A stretch of DNA of 64,000 nt from contig NZ_JAWLVJ010000005.1 in assembly GCF_033100395.1 (NCBI RefSeq), forward strand, positions 1 to 64,000, read 5' to 3'. The DNA is from Terasakiella sp033100395 (GTDB lineage Bacteria > Pseudomonadota > Alphaproteobacteria > Rhodospirillales > Terasakiellaceae). Each line of letters starts with the position of its first letter. Within the stretch, counting starts at the first letter, position 1. The notes beneath the pieces are model-generated. The model was not told the origin of the DNA and made no database searches. It saw only the letters and a program-made list of their open reading frames with translations. Below are positions 7,239 through 16,662 of this stretch, in pieces. The position numbers and the translations under genes were made by a program.

Positions 7239-9878
7239 ATGAGAGCAAAAAACGACGAGAAATTTCCGCTCCATATTTTCTCGATAGTGCTGGGTGTAGC
7301 GGCATTGTTGCTGTTGTCGATTGCCTGGTTTGCGTATCATAACATGCAGACATCCACGGTGAATGAGGCAAGGCTGGCGCAGCTCAGCAGGCTGCAGTCC
7401 GATATCGTCTATCTGGATGAAGTTCTGACCATGTCGGCCTATATGGCGGCCAAGACCGGGGATCGGGACTGGATCTTGCGCTATAACAGTTTTGAACCCA
7501 AGCTCATTTCAGCCATTGAAGAAGTGATCACGGAAGTTTCTGATCCGGACCTTATTCAGGCGATCCGGTCTACTCAATCGGCAAATGATATTCTGATCAA
7601 ATTGGAAAGACAGGCCTTTGGTGAGATAAACCGGGGCAATTCAGATCAGGCCTGGTTGCTTTTATCCGGGGCGCAATACCAGAAGCAGAAGCAGATTTAT
7701 AAAGCAGGTATGGATCAGGCCTTAAATCGTCTTTCTCAATTGTATCAGGATTTAAAAACCGAACAGAAGACCCAGACCGTCACTCAGATTACTTTAATTT
7801 TTATGTTGGTGTGCTTGCTGTTTGTTTTTTTCACGCTGGTCGTTATTCGGATTAAATATTGGAACAAGAGGGTTGAGACGCTGGTTTTTAAACGCACAGA
7901 AAAGCTGCGTGTTGCACAGCAGGCGTCCAAGCAGGCTGAGCAGTTTTTGAAGCGTGCGCAATCTGTGGCACAGATTGGCAACTGGCGCCTGGACCTTCAG
8001 AAAAAGGAACTATGGTGGTCCGATGAGATTTATCGGATTTTCGGCCTGGATCAGGAAAAAGACAGCGCGACCTATGAGACTTTTTTAAGCCTGATTCACC
8101 CCGATGATTTCGAAAAGGTCGAGGAAAATTATCGCAAATCCCTGTCCTTAAATGCTTTCTCTGATATTGAATATCGCATCCTTCGTAAAGATAATGGGGA
8201 CGAACGATGGATTTCGGGGAAGTGTGAGCATCGACGCGCCCCCGACGGGACGGTCATTCGTTCTGACGGGACCATTCAGGATGTTACTGAACGGGTCGCT
8301 GCACGGATGGAAAATAGAAAGAAAGACCAGCAGCTTCGCCTCGTTTTGGAAAATATTCCCGGTGCAGTTGTTGCAACTGATCAGGATCTACATATTGTCT
8401 TTGCCAGTAGCCACTTTGCCAACCTATACAACGTCCCGGGCGAACTTTTGGAAGTCGGGGCTTATTATCCGAATCTCCTTCATCACCTTGCCAAGCGGGG
8501 AGATTATGGCTACGACAATATCGAAGGTATTATTGCTGATCGACTGGTGTCGTTGCGAAATCCGCAGGATAAAGTGTTTGAGGATTATTCACCGGACGGG
8601 ACAATCTTTCGGGTGTCCCGAAAGACAACGGATGAAGGCATCACTATTACGATTGTCAGTGACATTACGGAACTGAAAAAAGCCAAGCAAAAGGCCGATG
8701 ATGCCAAAGAAGCAGCGGAAATGGCGAATAAGGCGAAATCAAGCTTCCTTGCCTCCATCAGTCATGAAATCCGAACGCCCATGACCGGGGTGATGGGCTA
8801 TGCAGATTTGTTGATGGAACATGATTTGCCGCAAGATTGTATGCAAAGTGCTGCGCGTATCAAAGGGGCGACCAATAATCTGCTGGGAATTGTGAATGAC
8901 CTTCTGGATATTTCCAAGCTGGAAGCCGGGAAAATGGAAGTAGAACATATCAACTTTCTGCTGGCTGACTTGCTGGATGAGGTTGTTTCCAATTTCAAGC
9001 TCAGCCGCAAGGGGGATGACAATATCAGTCTGCAAATTGAATTGGCCGACGATGTGCCCAAGGCGCTGAATTCTGATCCGATGCGTATCCGGCAAATTCT
9101 GATTAATCTTGTTGGAAATGCTCTGAAATTTACTGAAAATGGCACAATTACCATTCGGTGCAGGAAAGAAACGCTGGATGCAGCACGCGAATTTATTAAG
9201 GTGACAGTCTCAGATACGGGGATCGGGATTAGTCCAAGCAAGCTTGAAAATCTGTTTCAGGAATTTACCCAGGCGGATGCGTCCATTTCTCGAAAATATG
9301 AAGGAACCGGGCTTGGCCTGTCAATCTCAAAACGGCTTGTGGAGCTTTTGGGTGGTGAGATCGGGGCGAAAAGTGTGGAAGGAAAGGGGAGTGATTTCTG
9401 GTTTCTTCTACCGCTTGTGCAAGCCGGAGAAGAGGTGGTTGAAAAGGTCAAGAAAGGACCGAAAGCCGGGGATTATCTGGCGGTTAAACCCCTCAGAATC
9501 CTTCTGGCCGAAGACAATCGCATCAATAGACAACTGATCAGAAAATTCATTGAATCTTATGGGCATACGGTTGTGGGGACGTGTGATGGACAAGAACTGC
9601 TGGAGAGTTGGAATAAAGAGAGCTTTGATCTTATTCTCACCGATGTGCGGATGCCGAATATGGACGGGGTTGAAGCCACGCGGATTGTTCGTGAGAAAAG
9701 CGACATTCCTATCATCGGCATTACCGCAGATGCGCTGAAGGAGAATATTGAGCAATATATAAATGACGGGATGAATGCCTGTGTCTATAAACCGATCAAC
9801 TGGTCAGAACTGGTGCTCACCATCAATCGGGTGCTGAATGAAGAAATTCATGTGCTTAAGTCAGAGGTTGAATTATAA
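7239..9878 (+). CDS. membrane hybrid sensor histidine kinase (PAS-PAS-HK-REC)
   Basis: The 879-residue protein has a transmembrane helix (13-34), a periplasmic helical region, and a second membrane helix (about 182-206). Two PAS domains follow (about 240-355 and 365-480), the first with a PAC-like IQDVTERV end. HisKA carries the phosphorylated His509 in ISHEIRTPMTGVMGY, then comes a HATPase domain with N and G boxes (LVGNALKFTENG; DTGIG; GTGLGLSI). A C-terminal receiver domain has the acceptor Asp802 in LTDVRMPNMDG. It should pass a signal by internal His-to-Asp phosphorelay, but no Hpt protein or output regulator is encoded beside it. An AAAGG site precedes the ATG. Confidence 0.95.
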   Translation: MRAKNDEKFPLHIFSIVLGVAALLLLSIAWFAYHNMQTSTVNEARLAQLSRLQSDIVYLDEVLTMSAYMAAKTGDRDWILRYNSFEPKLISAIEEVITEVSDPDLIQAIRSTQSANDILIKLERQAFGEINRGNSDQAWLLLSGAQYQKQKQIYKAGMDQALNRLSQLYQDLKTEQKTQTVTQITLIFMLVCLLFVFFTLVVIRIKYWNKRVETLVFKRTEKLRVAQQASKQAEQFLKRAQSVAQIGNWRLDLQKKELWWSDEIYRIFGLDQEKDSATYETFLSLIHPDDFEKVEENYRKSLSLNAFSDIEYRILRKDNGDERWISGKCEHRRAPDGTVIRSDGTIQDVTERVAARMENRKKDQQLRLVLENIPGAVVATDQDLHIVFASSHFANLYNVPGELLEVGAYYPNLLHHLAKRGDYGYDNIEGIIADRLVSLRNPQDKVFEDYSPDGTIFRVSRKTTDEGITITIVSDITELKKAKQKADDAKEAAEMANKAKSSFLASISHEIRTPMTGVMGYADLLMEHDLPQDCMQSAARIKGATNNLLGIVNDLLDISKLEAGKMEVEHINFLLADLLDEVVSNFKLSRKGDDNISLQIELADDVPKALNSDPMRIRQILINLVGNALKFTENGTITIRCRKETLDAAREFIKVTVSDTGIGISPSKLENLFQEFTQADASISRKYEGTGLGLSISKRLVELLGGEIGAKSVEGKGSDFWFLLPLVQAGEEVVEKVKKGPKAGDYLAVKPLRILLAEDNRINRQLIRKFIESYGHTVVGTCDGQELLESWNKESFDLILTDVRMPNMDGVEATRIVREKSDIPIIGITADALKENIEQYINDGMNACVYKPINWSELVLTINRVLNEEIHVLKSEVEL

Positions 9879-10204
9879 AATTGAAATATTGATCTTAAGG
9901 GTGAAAAGCCCTCTAATGCAGAAATTCTGAATGTGAACGAAAAAAATAATCCTCCATGCGTCAGGTTGACATGGCCTTTCTGGCTCTTATTTTATGAGGC
10001 TAATTTACAGTTTTTGCAGATGAGCAAGGGGCGCTGTCCAATCTGGGTGAATTCAAAAGGTCGGCTGAATGACGACAAGCTTGTTCTCTTACCTGTTTTA
10101 CCTATGTTGTAAAAGATGAAACCTTCTCAGATGCATCCTTGCGCGACCTTATGAAAAGCGGAAGGTAAGGAGAGGTTTTGGGGGCGCAGTTACCCCCTGT
10201 TGTC
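9879..10204. other. intergenic region between convergent genes, nothing clear
   Basis: This 326-bp stretch lies between the hybrid kinase stop and the stop of the minus-strand YkoF-like gene. A short G5/C5 stem (GGGGG, 8-base gap, CCCCC) sits near 10180-10197, just after the minus-strand gene, but has no T-run. A 30-codon frame at 10020 has no family resemblance. I see no gene here. Confidence 0.45.
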
Positions 10205-10501
10205 TTAATCCAGCTTGCTTTGAACAGCGCTGACTTTATCTTCCAGACTTTGTTCCTTGTCCGTCCGTGTCGCCATTTTGATGATGGAACTGACCCGGGG
10301 TGCCCCCATCTTGTGGACTTCTTCGTGGCATTCCTTAACGGCTGCCATCACGTCTTCCCATTCACCTTCAATATTGGTGCCATAGGCATGAAGATTGTAT
10401 TTAAGCTTGTGGGCATCCAGAATTTTCTGACAGGCGGCAACGTAAGGCGACAGAGATCCTGCGACCTGGGGGACCACGCTTAAATCCATCAAAATTTTCA
10501 T
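10205..10501 (-). CDS. YkoF/MTH1187-like thiamine-binding family protein
   Basis: A small 98-residue protein with the family pattern MKILMDLSVVPQ, then LKYNLHAYGTNIEGEWEDVM, a helix with CHEEVHKMGAPRVSSIIKMATRTD, and a charged end. This matches the MTH1187/UPF0045 family of ferredoxin-like proteins, some of which bind thiamine or its hydroxymethylpyrimidine moiety. I chose the ATG at 10501, behind AAAGGAAAC. An earlier in-frame start would add 23 residues unlike the family. It is a single gene, so its target in this cell is not shown by context. Confidence 0.85.
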   Translation of the reverse strand: MKILMDLSVVPQVAGSLSPYVAACQKILDAHKLKYNLHAYGTNIEGEWEDVMAAVKECHEEVHKMGAPRVSSIIKMATRTDKEQSLEDKVSAVQSKLD

Positions 10502-10666
10502 AATGTGAGTTTCCTTTATTGATTGCTGGCAGAGCCTACCATTATTTTGCGGGTCTTTGGAATATGTCACAATTTTTTAAACCTGTAGGCGGCAGATTTT
10601 TTTGTCATTTTTCATTATTCGGGCTAAGGTAGGGGAAGAACAAAGAAAAAGAAGGAAGACTGCACC

Positions 10667-11101
10667 ATGGAACTCTCGTCTGCTGAATTGAAAGCTTTGC
10701 TCGCTGAGGCCGAAACCAAGATCACTGAGGAAATGGAGGCAAACCGTTCCCTTTCTGAGGAAAACGAACATCTGAATACGGCCCTGAATGATCTGATGGC
10801 AGCTCAAATGGAAGAGGCTGAACAAATCGTTCAACTGACCGAGAAATGCTGGGAGCTTGAAAAAGCCCTGGAAGATGCCTTGCAGGAGAAAGCACAGGTG
10901 ATTGACCTGGTTCAGGGGATGAGTGCGGGCTTGACCGACTTGAAGGCCAAGGCAGATCAGGCCATCGCGCGCGCCAAAACAGAGACCAGCCGGGTCAACC
11001 TGGCCTCTGAACTTCAGAACCTGGCAACAGATACGATCAATTCTGACCTTGATAAATATTTGGATAAATTGGCCGAACCTGTTCAGACAGGTCGAGAGTA
11101 A
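10667..11101 (+). CDS. coiled-coil hypothetical protein (144 aa)
   Basis: Nearly the whole protein has long heptad-like runs rich in Glu, Leu, Ala and Lys (for example EEMEANRSLSEENEHLN and EKCWELEKALEDALQEK), so a long coiled coil is likely. There is no signal peptide and no membrane segment. A GAAGGAAGA ribosome-binding site precedes the ATG. The gene lies alone, with its stop only 4 bp from the stop of the convergent EamA gene. I do not recognise a family; a structural or scaffold role is only a guess. Confidence 0.75.
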   Translation: MELSSAELKALLAEAETKITEEMEANRSLSEENEHLNTALNDLMAAQMEEAEQIVQLTEKCWELEKALEDALQEKAQVIDLVQGMSAGLTDLKAKADQAIARAKTETSRVNLASELQNLATDTINSDLDKYLDKLAEPVQTGRE

Positions 11102-11105
11102 AAGC

Positions 11106-12005
11106 TTATTTCGCAGGCTCGGTTGCGGGAAGCGGTGGTTTTGACGTCTTGGTGAACATGATGATGTTCCCTGTGATGGCAAGACCGATCCCGAGCACAG
11201 CATTAAAGGTCCACTGATAACCTTCCACAAAGGTGGAAATGGTCAGTGCTACGATGGGAAAGAGGATGGTGACGTAAGCGGCTTGTGCAGACCCTACTCT
11301 TGAAAGCAGCAAGAGATACGCGGAAAAACCCAGAACAGACCCCACAATGGCCAGGTAGAACATGGCGAGCCAATAGGTTGGTGCGGCAGGGATGACGATG
11401 GGATATTGGGCAACCTGAATGATGATCATCAGGATAATCGCGCCCAGACACATCCCCCAGGCGTTTGCGGTGATGGGGGAAACCTCTTTGGTATTGAGGT
11501 GACGCGAAACCATATTCCCAAACGAGAAAAACAGCGTGCCAAGACTGGCGAAACCGATACCCAAGAGATTGTCAGCGTTCTCGCTTTTAAAGATATCGGG
11601 TCCGAACAAACAAATTAAACCTGTCAGCCCTACAACGCAGGCAAAGATGGTTTTAGGGGTAATGCGTTCCCTAAAGAAAATGCGGGCGTTTATGGCGTTA
11701 AACAGAACGGATAGAGAGAAAATAACCGCGATGAGGCCGGACGTAATATAAGCCGCTGACAGATAAAAGCAGATGAAGTTCAGGCTGAAGAGACAGACTG
11801 CCTGAAGTAATATCCAGGGCCAGTGCCCGCGTCTGGGGATGACGAGTTTTTTAAGCAGGACAAGGGCGAGGATGAAGATGACGCCAGCCGTTGCGAAACG
11901 GTAAAAGACAGACACGACCACAGGCACATCACCGATCTGCAGCGCAATGGCAATCCAGCTGGTCCCCCAAATGAGAACGGTTGCGGCGAATAGAAAATAA
12001 GTCAT
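11106..12005 (-). CDS. EamA-family (DMT) transporter
   Basis: The 299-residue protein is built of about ten hydrophobic helices in two repeated halves, each typical of the drug/metabolite transporter superfamily. It has the usual early LIWGTSWIAIALQIG block and a second-half start LGTLFFSFGNMVSRHL. Such proteins export amino acids, nucleosides or metabolites, and the substrate cannot be read from sequence. It is divergent from an AraC-type regulator 148 bp away, which is a common arrangement in which the regulator controls the exporter. Confidence 0.9.
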   Translation of the reverse strand: MTYFLFAATVLIWGTSWIAIALQIGDVPVVVSVFYRFATAGVIFILALVLLKKLVIPRRGHWPWILLQAVCLFSLNFICFYLSAAYITSGLIAVIFSLSVLFNAINARIFFRERITPKTIFACVVGLTGLICLFGPDIFKSENADNLLGIGFASLGTLFFSFGNMVSRHLNTKEVSPITANAWGMCLGAIILMIIIQVAQYPIVIPAAPTYWLAMFYLAIVGSVLGFSAYLLLLSRVGSAQAAYVTILFPIVALTISTFVEGYQWTFNAVLGIGLAITGNIIMFTKTSKPPLPATEPAK

Positions 12006-12153
12006 GGTCGATCTGTGCCTTTCGCTTTTTGTTTGTATGGTTCACAAAGGCTAGCACGCCACTTTGGAGGTTGTTTTGCACAATCTTGCGGTCATTGAAC
12101 GCTTCTGGTGCACAAGATGATGACCTGCCTCTCGGATGTGATATGATGACGTT

Positions 12154-13023
12154 ATGAATAAAGCTGTGAAAAAATCTGTTGGCACCCACCTGGAGACCCA
12201 GTCCAATGCGAAAATGCTGTCGCATGTGAAAGTGGGGGGCGATTGTGCGCTTACCATCTGGACCAATGACAGTGGGCAGGTGTCTTATGACCGTACAGAA
12301 GGACATACGTTCAGTTTCTATCTGAATGGTGGGCAAGGGGTGTCAAGACTGGATCACGGCAAGGTTCAGGGCTGGCCCGGGTCCATTTGTGTCTTTCCAC
12401 AGGGGCATTCCTCCAGCTGGGAAATCAACGAGCGCTTTGAATTCCTGCACGTTTATTTATCCGATCAGGAACTGCGCCGACAATTTGCGCAGACTTTTGA
12501 TAAAGACGCCCGCCTTCTGGACGTGCGCGAACATACCTTCATCAATTCAGACCAGTTGAAACAAGCGTTTGTCCAGTTGCAGAATGCTGCCTTTGATGAA
12601 GACCCGATGTATGCCGAAGAAGGGGTGACATCCCTTTTGTGTGAGGCCATGGCATCTGACGTTCTGGGGGAATTTAGACGTCCCTCTCTGACAGGTGGTT
12701 TGTCGCCTAAAAACTTGAAGATTGTGAAAGACTATGTGATGGCGAACCTGGATCGTCCCATCACTCTGAGGGAACTGGCTGCCCTGGTGAATTTAAGCGA
12801 GTATCACTTCCAGCGTAATTTCAAGGCACAATGCGGTGTTTCCCCTCATGTGTGGATGACTCATCTGCGTATTGACCATTCAAAGCATTTGATGGGGCAG
12901 AAACAAAGCCTCGCAGATATCAGCAGTGCCTGTGCCTTTTCCAGCCAAAGTCATTTTTCCCGAACGTTTAAAAGCTATACCGGGATGACGCCGGGGGCAT
13001 ATCTGAAAAATCTACACGCTTGA
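12154..13023 (+). CDS. AraC-family transcriptional regulator
   Basis: The 289-residue protein has an N-terminal effector-binding region with a cupin-like pattern (GWPGSICVFPQGHSSSWEI, about 72-90) and a C-terminal double helix-turn-helix (about 190-285). The latter has the usual LAALVNLSEYHFQRNFK and SSACAFSSQSHFSRTFK blocks, then YTGMTPGAYL. It probably controls the divergent EamA exporter and itself through the 148-bp shared intergenic region. The ligand is unknown. Confidence 0.92.
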   Translation: MNKAVKKSVGTHLETQSNAKMLSHVKVGGDCALTIWTNDSGQVSYDRTEGHTFSFYLNGGQGVSRLDHGKVQGWPGSICVFPQGHSSSWEINERFEFLHVYLSDQELRRQFAQTFDKDARLLDVREHTFINSDQLKQAFVQLQNAAFDEDPMYAEEGVTSLLCEAMASDVLGEFRRPSLTGGLSPKNLKIVKDYVMANLDRPITLRELAALVNLSEYHFQRNFKAQCGVSPHVWMTHLRIDHSKHLMGQKQSLADISSACAFSSQSHFSRTFKSYTGMTPGAYLKNLHA

Positions 13024-13146
13024 TTTAAAATAGATCAATGATAAAAGATGCGTGGATTTTATTGCTCAGTGGTTGAAACAACTAAATGAAATATTCTTCG
13101 TGAAGTGTTAGACTGCTTTGGGCGAAAATAAAAAGCGGTATAAGCC

Positions 13147-14868
13147 ATGGCGGAAAAATCGACCTTACTAAATGATACGCTATATTTCATCAGCCAGAAG
13201 GGATGGCTGAAAGAAAAGGCTGACTTCTTTGTTGAACTGGCAAAGCATCTGGCTGACAAGCTGGATGTCAAATATGCCTTTATTGACAGGTTGGTTGAAG
13301 GTCGCCCGGACAGTGTGGAAACGCTGGCCCTTTATGCTCATGGGGAAATTATTCAGAATATTGAATATAGTCTGGCGGGCACACCTTGCGAAAATGTCAT
13401 CGGCAAAGACATCTGTTGTTATACTTCTGGTGTGCAGGCGCTGTTTCCCGAAGATGACCTGCTGGTGGATATGAAGGCGGATAGCTATGGCGGCATTCCA
13501 CTGTGGGATTCCAAAGGGGCACCCGTGGGGTTGATCGGTGTGATTGATGACAAACCTTTCAAGGACCCGGACATTGTGCAGTCTCTTCTTCAGATCGTTT
13601 CCATGCGGGCCTCTGCCGAGATTGAAAGCCAGATTGCGATGGCAGAGATTGTCCGGCGGGAAAATCAGTTGGAACAGTTGAACGCAACGCTGGAACAACG
13701 GGTGGAAGAACGCACACGAGAATTGGAACTTGCCAAGGATATGGCCGATAAAGCCAATCAGATTAAATCGGATTTTCTGTCGTCCATGAGCCATGAACTG
13801 CGCACGCCCTTAAATGCCATCATCGGGTTTTCGGAATTGATGAATGGGAACGTCAAGCAACAGCTGGCGGAAAAACATCAACAATATGTTGGTCATATTC
13901 ATGCAGCAGGCAAACATTTGCTGGACCTGATTAACGAAGTTCTGGATATAGCGAAGGTCGAGTCGGGCAAATCGGAACTTTTGATTCAGGCCGTTGACCT
14001 TAACCGGGTCGTCAACGATTGCATTGAATTATCGACGCCTTCTGCAGGTGCGCAAAATATCTCTATTGTTTGGGAAAGGGGGCAGGAAAAGCTCTATGCC
14101 TTAACGGACGAAACCCGCTTTAAGCAGGTTCTCCTCAATTTGATTTCTAATGCGATCAAATACAATGTGCCACATGGTGTGGTGACGATTGCGGTTGAAA
14201 AGACGGATGCAAAAAAGATATGGGTTTCTGTTAGTGATACCGGGATCGGCATCCCAGAAGAATTTCATGGCCGGGTGTTTAAGGCCTTTGATCGACTGGA
14301 TACCGGGCGTATGCCGAATATTACCGGGACGGGTGTTGGGCTGACCGTTTCGAAGGAACTTGTAGAAACTTTGGCAGGCGAGATCGGTTTTTCAAGTGTG
14401 GCAGATGAAGGCAGTGTCTTCTGGTTTACCCAGCCTGATCTGACCGGATTTGAATGGAATGATGCTTTTTTGGTGCAGGTTGATGCGATTGACGATGATC
14501 ACAAGGTCCTTATGGGCCTGTTGAACCGGGCCAGTAATACAAAGTTGAACGATGAAGAAGTAGATCAGGTGCTGGTCGAACTGATCGATTACACCAAGTT
14601 CCATTTTACCCGCGAAGAAGCCATCATGGCAGCCTGTGATTATCCGAAACGCGAAGGCCATGCGGGGGAACATAGAAGGATTGAAGGTAAGCTGCGCGAC
14701 CTTTTGTCAAAATGGCAGTCAGACCATTCAAAGGAAACCAAAGAAGTCCTGACCGACTTTTTACGGTCCTGGCTGGTTGAACATATTTTGACGACAGATA
14801 CCAAGATTACACCGTTCATTGACGGCAAAGAAGGTTTGGTTGCTGAGGCCGTTTCGGGTAAATCTTGA
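13147..14868 (+). CDS. histidine kinase with C-terminal hemerythrin domain
   Basis: The 573-residue cytosolic protein has a GAF-like sensor region (about 20-160), a coiled coil (165-205), HisKA with His216 in SMSHELRTPLNAIIGF, and a HATPase domain (N335; DTGIG 364-368; GTGVGL). A full bacteriohemerythrin domain follows (about 435-555). All seven di-iron ligands are visible: His452, His486, Glu490, His505, His509, His546 and Asp551, with spacings matching the family. Hemerythrins bind O2 and can react with NO or redox signals, so this kinase probably senses oxygen or redox state. No receiver domain or partner regulator is adjacent. A kinase-hemerythrin fusion in this order is unusual. Confidence 0.93.
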   Translation: MAEKSTLLNDTLYFISQKGWLKEKADFFVELAKHLADKLDVKYAFIDRLVEGRPDSVETLALYAHGEIIQNIEYSLAGTPCENVIGKDICCYTSGVQALFPEDDLLVDMKADSYGGIPLWDSKGAPVGLIGVIDDKPFKDPDIVQSLLQIVSMRASAEIESQIAMAEIVRRENQLEQLNATLEQRVEERTRELELAKDMADKANQIKSDFLSSMSHELRTPLNAIIGFSELMNGNVKQQLAEKHQQYVGHIHAAGKHLLDLINEVLDIAKVESGKSELLIQAVDLNRVVNDCIELSTPSAGAQNISIVWERGQEKLYALTDETRFKQVLLNLISNAIKYNVPHGVVTIAVEKTDAKKIWVSVSDTGIGIPEEFHGRVFKAFDRLDTGRMPNITGTGVGLTVSKELVETLAGEIGFSSVADEGSVFWFTQPDLTGFEWNDAFLVQVDAIDDDHKVLMGLLNRASNTKLNDEEVDQVLVELIDYTKFHFTREEAIMAACDYPKREGHAGEHRRIEGKLRDLLSKWQSDHSKETKEVLTDFLRSWLVEHILTTDTKITPFIDGKEGLVAEAVSGKS

Positions 14869-14908
14869 TAACAACCAAGAACTGATCACACCGGATCAGC
14901 GACCCAGT

Positions 14909-15682
14909 TTAAGGCCGCTGAATTTTGGTGTCGTGGATTTTTTCCATTTCTTCATACAGGCCATTTTGTGTCATTTCTTTAAGCGCCTTGGCGAAGTCAC
15001 GGGTCAGTTGTTCTTTGCGCGGGTGGCCTTTTGCAATCAGGGGCGACTGCAGATTGGCTTTCAGTGGAGGTTGCAGAGCGCGCACTTTTTTGCCCTTTGT
15101 CGATTCAATGGATTTCATTTGCTCGTAAAGGCTGACAGGGTCGCTGATGATGGCATCAAACCGTCCGCCAAAAAGCATGGGGGGAAGTTTAGACAGAAGA
15201 GCAACGGCTTGGACTTTAATGTCATCATGGTCTTTTAAAATTTCTTCCAGCCCGCCTGCTTCGCGGACTATGCCAACTTTTTTACCGTAGAAGGATTTGA
15301 TCTCCCCGGATGTATAGGCGGAGTCTTCCGGGACAATAAAGTTGATCGTATCCAGGAAAATTACGTCCATATAATCGAAAAAGGGATCAAAGTTTTCCCC
15401 GCGCCAGGCAGACGCAACCAGGTCAAACTTTTGCTTTTTGGCTTCTTCCACACAACGTGGCCAGGGCACAATATATGTTTCGGTTTTATAGCCTGCATGT
15501 TCAAAAACGCGGGAGACAAAATCCGGAACCAGTCCTTTGCCCGGCAGATGTTCACCGCCAAGTTTACCCCAAGTGGTGCCACACATGGTGATCACGCCTT
15601 TATCTGCTGCCAGTGTCTGAGTCGCAAGCCCTGTAAAAACACAAGCCATGAGCATCGTTTTAAATGTTGTGCGTTTATCCAT
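14909..15682 (-). CDS. periplasmic solute-binding protein (SBP_bac_3), siaABC-linked
   Basis: The 257-residue protein starts with a signal peptide cleaved after about residue 25 (GLATQTLAAD). The rest has the two-lobed pattern of amino-acid-type binding proteins: GLVPDFVSRVFEHAGYKTE, then YGKKVGIVREAGG and FDAIISDPVSLYEQM. No permease or ATPase gene is present. It is the last gene of the siaA-siaC-siaB operon, only 21 bp after siaB. It may therefore supply a ligand signal to SiaA or bind a solute connected with the SiaABC output, which is inference from order only. Confidence 0.88.
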   Translation of the reverse strand: MDKRTTFKTMLMACVFTGLATQTLAADKGVITMCGTTWGKLGGEHLPGKGLVPDFVSRVFEHAGYKTETYIVPWPRCVEEAKKQKFDLVASAWRGENFDPFFDYMDVIFLDTINFIVPEDSAYTSGEIKSFYGKKVGIVREAGGLEEILKDHDDIKVQAVALLSKLPPMLFGGRFDAIISDPVSLYEQMKSIESTKGKKVRALQPPLKANLQSPLIAKGHPRKEQLTRDFAKALKEMTQNGLYEEMEKIHDTKIQRP

Positions 15683-15703
15683 GGTTTGGCCCCCTTTTTA
15701 TCT

Positions 15704-16252
15704 TTAAATATATGCCGTTATTGTAAAAAACTTTTTGCTTTCATTCGCATCTTCAAAGGAAAAATCAAATCCCTTTCTGGCGCGCCTTGCAATCTCGATC
15801 ATGCCGACGCCTGCGCCCTTGCTATATTCCGGCGTTTCGTTTCTGAGCTTTTCTTTGAACAGGGCTTTTAATTCTGCCGCATCCAGTTTGCGAATTTCGT
15901 TGAGATTATTTTCCAGACGGGAAGCATGTTCATTGCAAATCAGGTTGCCACAAGCGATGAATTTGTGGCCGTCCTTTTCCCCGATGGACAGAGCGCCATA
16001 TCTTAAATCAATGGTGATAGGGTCTACATCCTGGGCCTGGTTTTTGGCGGAATAGCGCACCACATTCTGCGACATCTCGATAAAGATCGAAAAGAGATCA
16101 CGACTGGTTTTTTTGTCCATTTCTTCCAGTTCGAATTTTTTCTTCAAGGTCTGCCCGACACCCAGAATCATTTCTTCTGACATAAAGCCTGTGAAGCAGA
16201 AGTTCACACCGTCTTGTAGCATTTCGTCATGTAATGATTTTAAGCTGAGCAT
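15704..16252 (-). CDS. siaB: SiaB-family protein kinase
   Basis: The 182-residue protein matches the SiaB family, GHKL-type kinases of the SiaABC switch that phosphorylate SiaC. The visible signs are an N-box-like SIFIEMSQNVVRYSAK (an asparagine in a helix that binds Mg-ATP) and a glycine-rich KGAGVGMIEIARRARKGF end. In Pseudomonas aeruginosa SiaB opposes the phosphatase SiaA and thereby sets c-di-GMP production and aggregation. Here it lies 14 bp after siaC and 21 bp before a solute-binding protein gene, with a GAGG site before the ATG. Confidence 0.85.
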   Translation of the reverse strand: MLSLKSLHDEMLQDGVNFCFTGFMSEEMILGVGQTLKKKFELEEMDKKTSRDLFSIFIEMSQNVVRYSAKNQAQDVDPITIDLRYGALSIGEKDGHKFIACGNLICNEHASRLENNLNEIRKLDAAELKALFKEKLRNETPEYSKGAGVGMIEIARRARKGFDFSFEDANESKKFFTITAYI

Positions 16253-16266
16253 GGGGGCCTCATCTT

Positions 16267-16644
16267 TTAGGTCTGAACGATTTTGAAATTGGCATTTTCC
16301 ATATCTTCGCCGTATTCTTCGCCAATCTCTTCCATACCATCGTCATCTTCTGCGACACTCCAGATAATATTGACGGGCTTTTCTTCGGCGATTTCATCCA
16401 AGAGCAGCAGGAAATGCATGATGCGTCGCGCCGATGATGAATTGAAATAGATGAAGCTGAGGTTGACGTTGATTTCCGCTGCCTGAATACCTGAAATGTT
16501 CTCCTTCAGCTTATTTTCTGCCTGTTGCAGGATATCAGATGCTTCTTCTGAATAGGACTCGCCAGAAATGATAATTTCCCCGGTCAAAAAATTCATATCG
16601 ACCAGTGGTGTGGAGTCAGTGCCTGGTATTTTGAAACCTTCCAT
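16267..16644 (-). CDS. siaC: SiaC-family phosphoprotein
   Basis: The 125-residue protein has the DUF1987/SiaC pattern: a TDSTPLVDMNFLTGEIIISG start, a SYSEEASDIL variant of the usual SYPE block, and LSFIYFNSSSARRIMHFL. The FNSSS serines correspond to the phosphorylated Ser/Thr region of the family. Unphosphorylated SiaC activates a diguanylate cyclase (SiaD) in Pseudomonas. SiaD is not encoded in this operon, so the target here is open. The gene sits between siaA (18-bp gap) and siaB (14-bp gap). Confidence 0.85.
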   Translation of the reverse strand: MEGFKIPGTDSTPLVDMNFLTGEIIISGESYSEEASDILQQAENKLKENISGIQAAEINVNLSFIYFNSSSARRIMHFLLLLDEIAEEKPVNIIWSVAEDDDGMEEIGEEYGEDMENANFKIVQT

Positions 16645-16662
16645 TCTTCCCTCTGTTTTTCT

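Noticed and set aside
10020..10112. 30-codon frame in the gap after the hybrid kinase
   Set aside because: Too short, no family match and no good ribosome-binding site.
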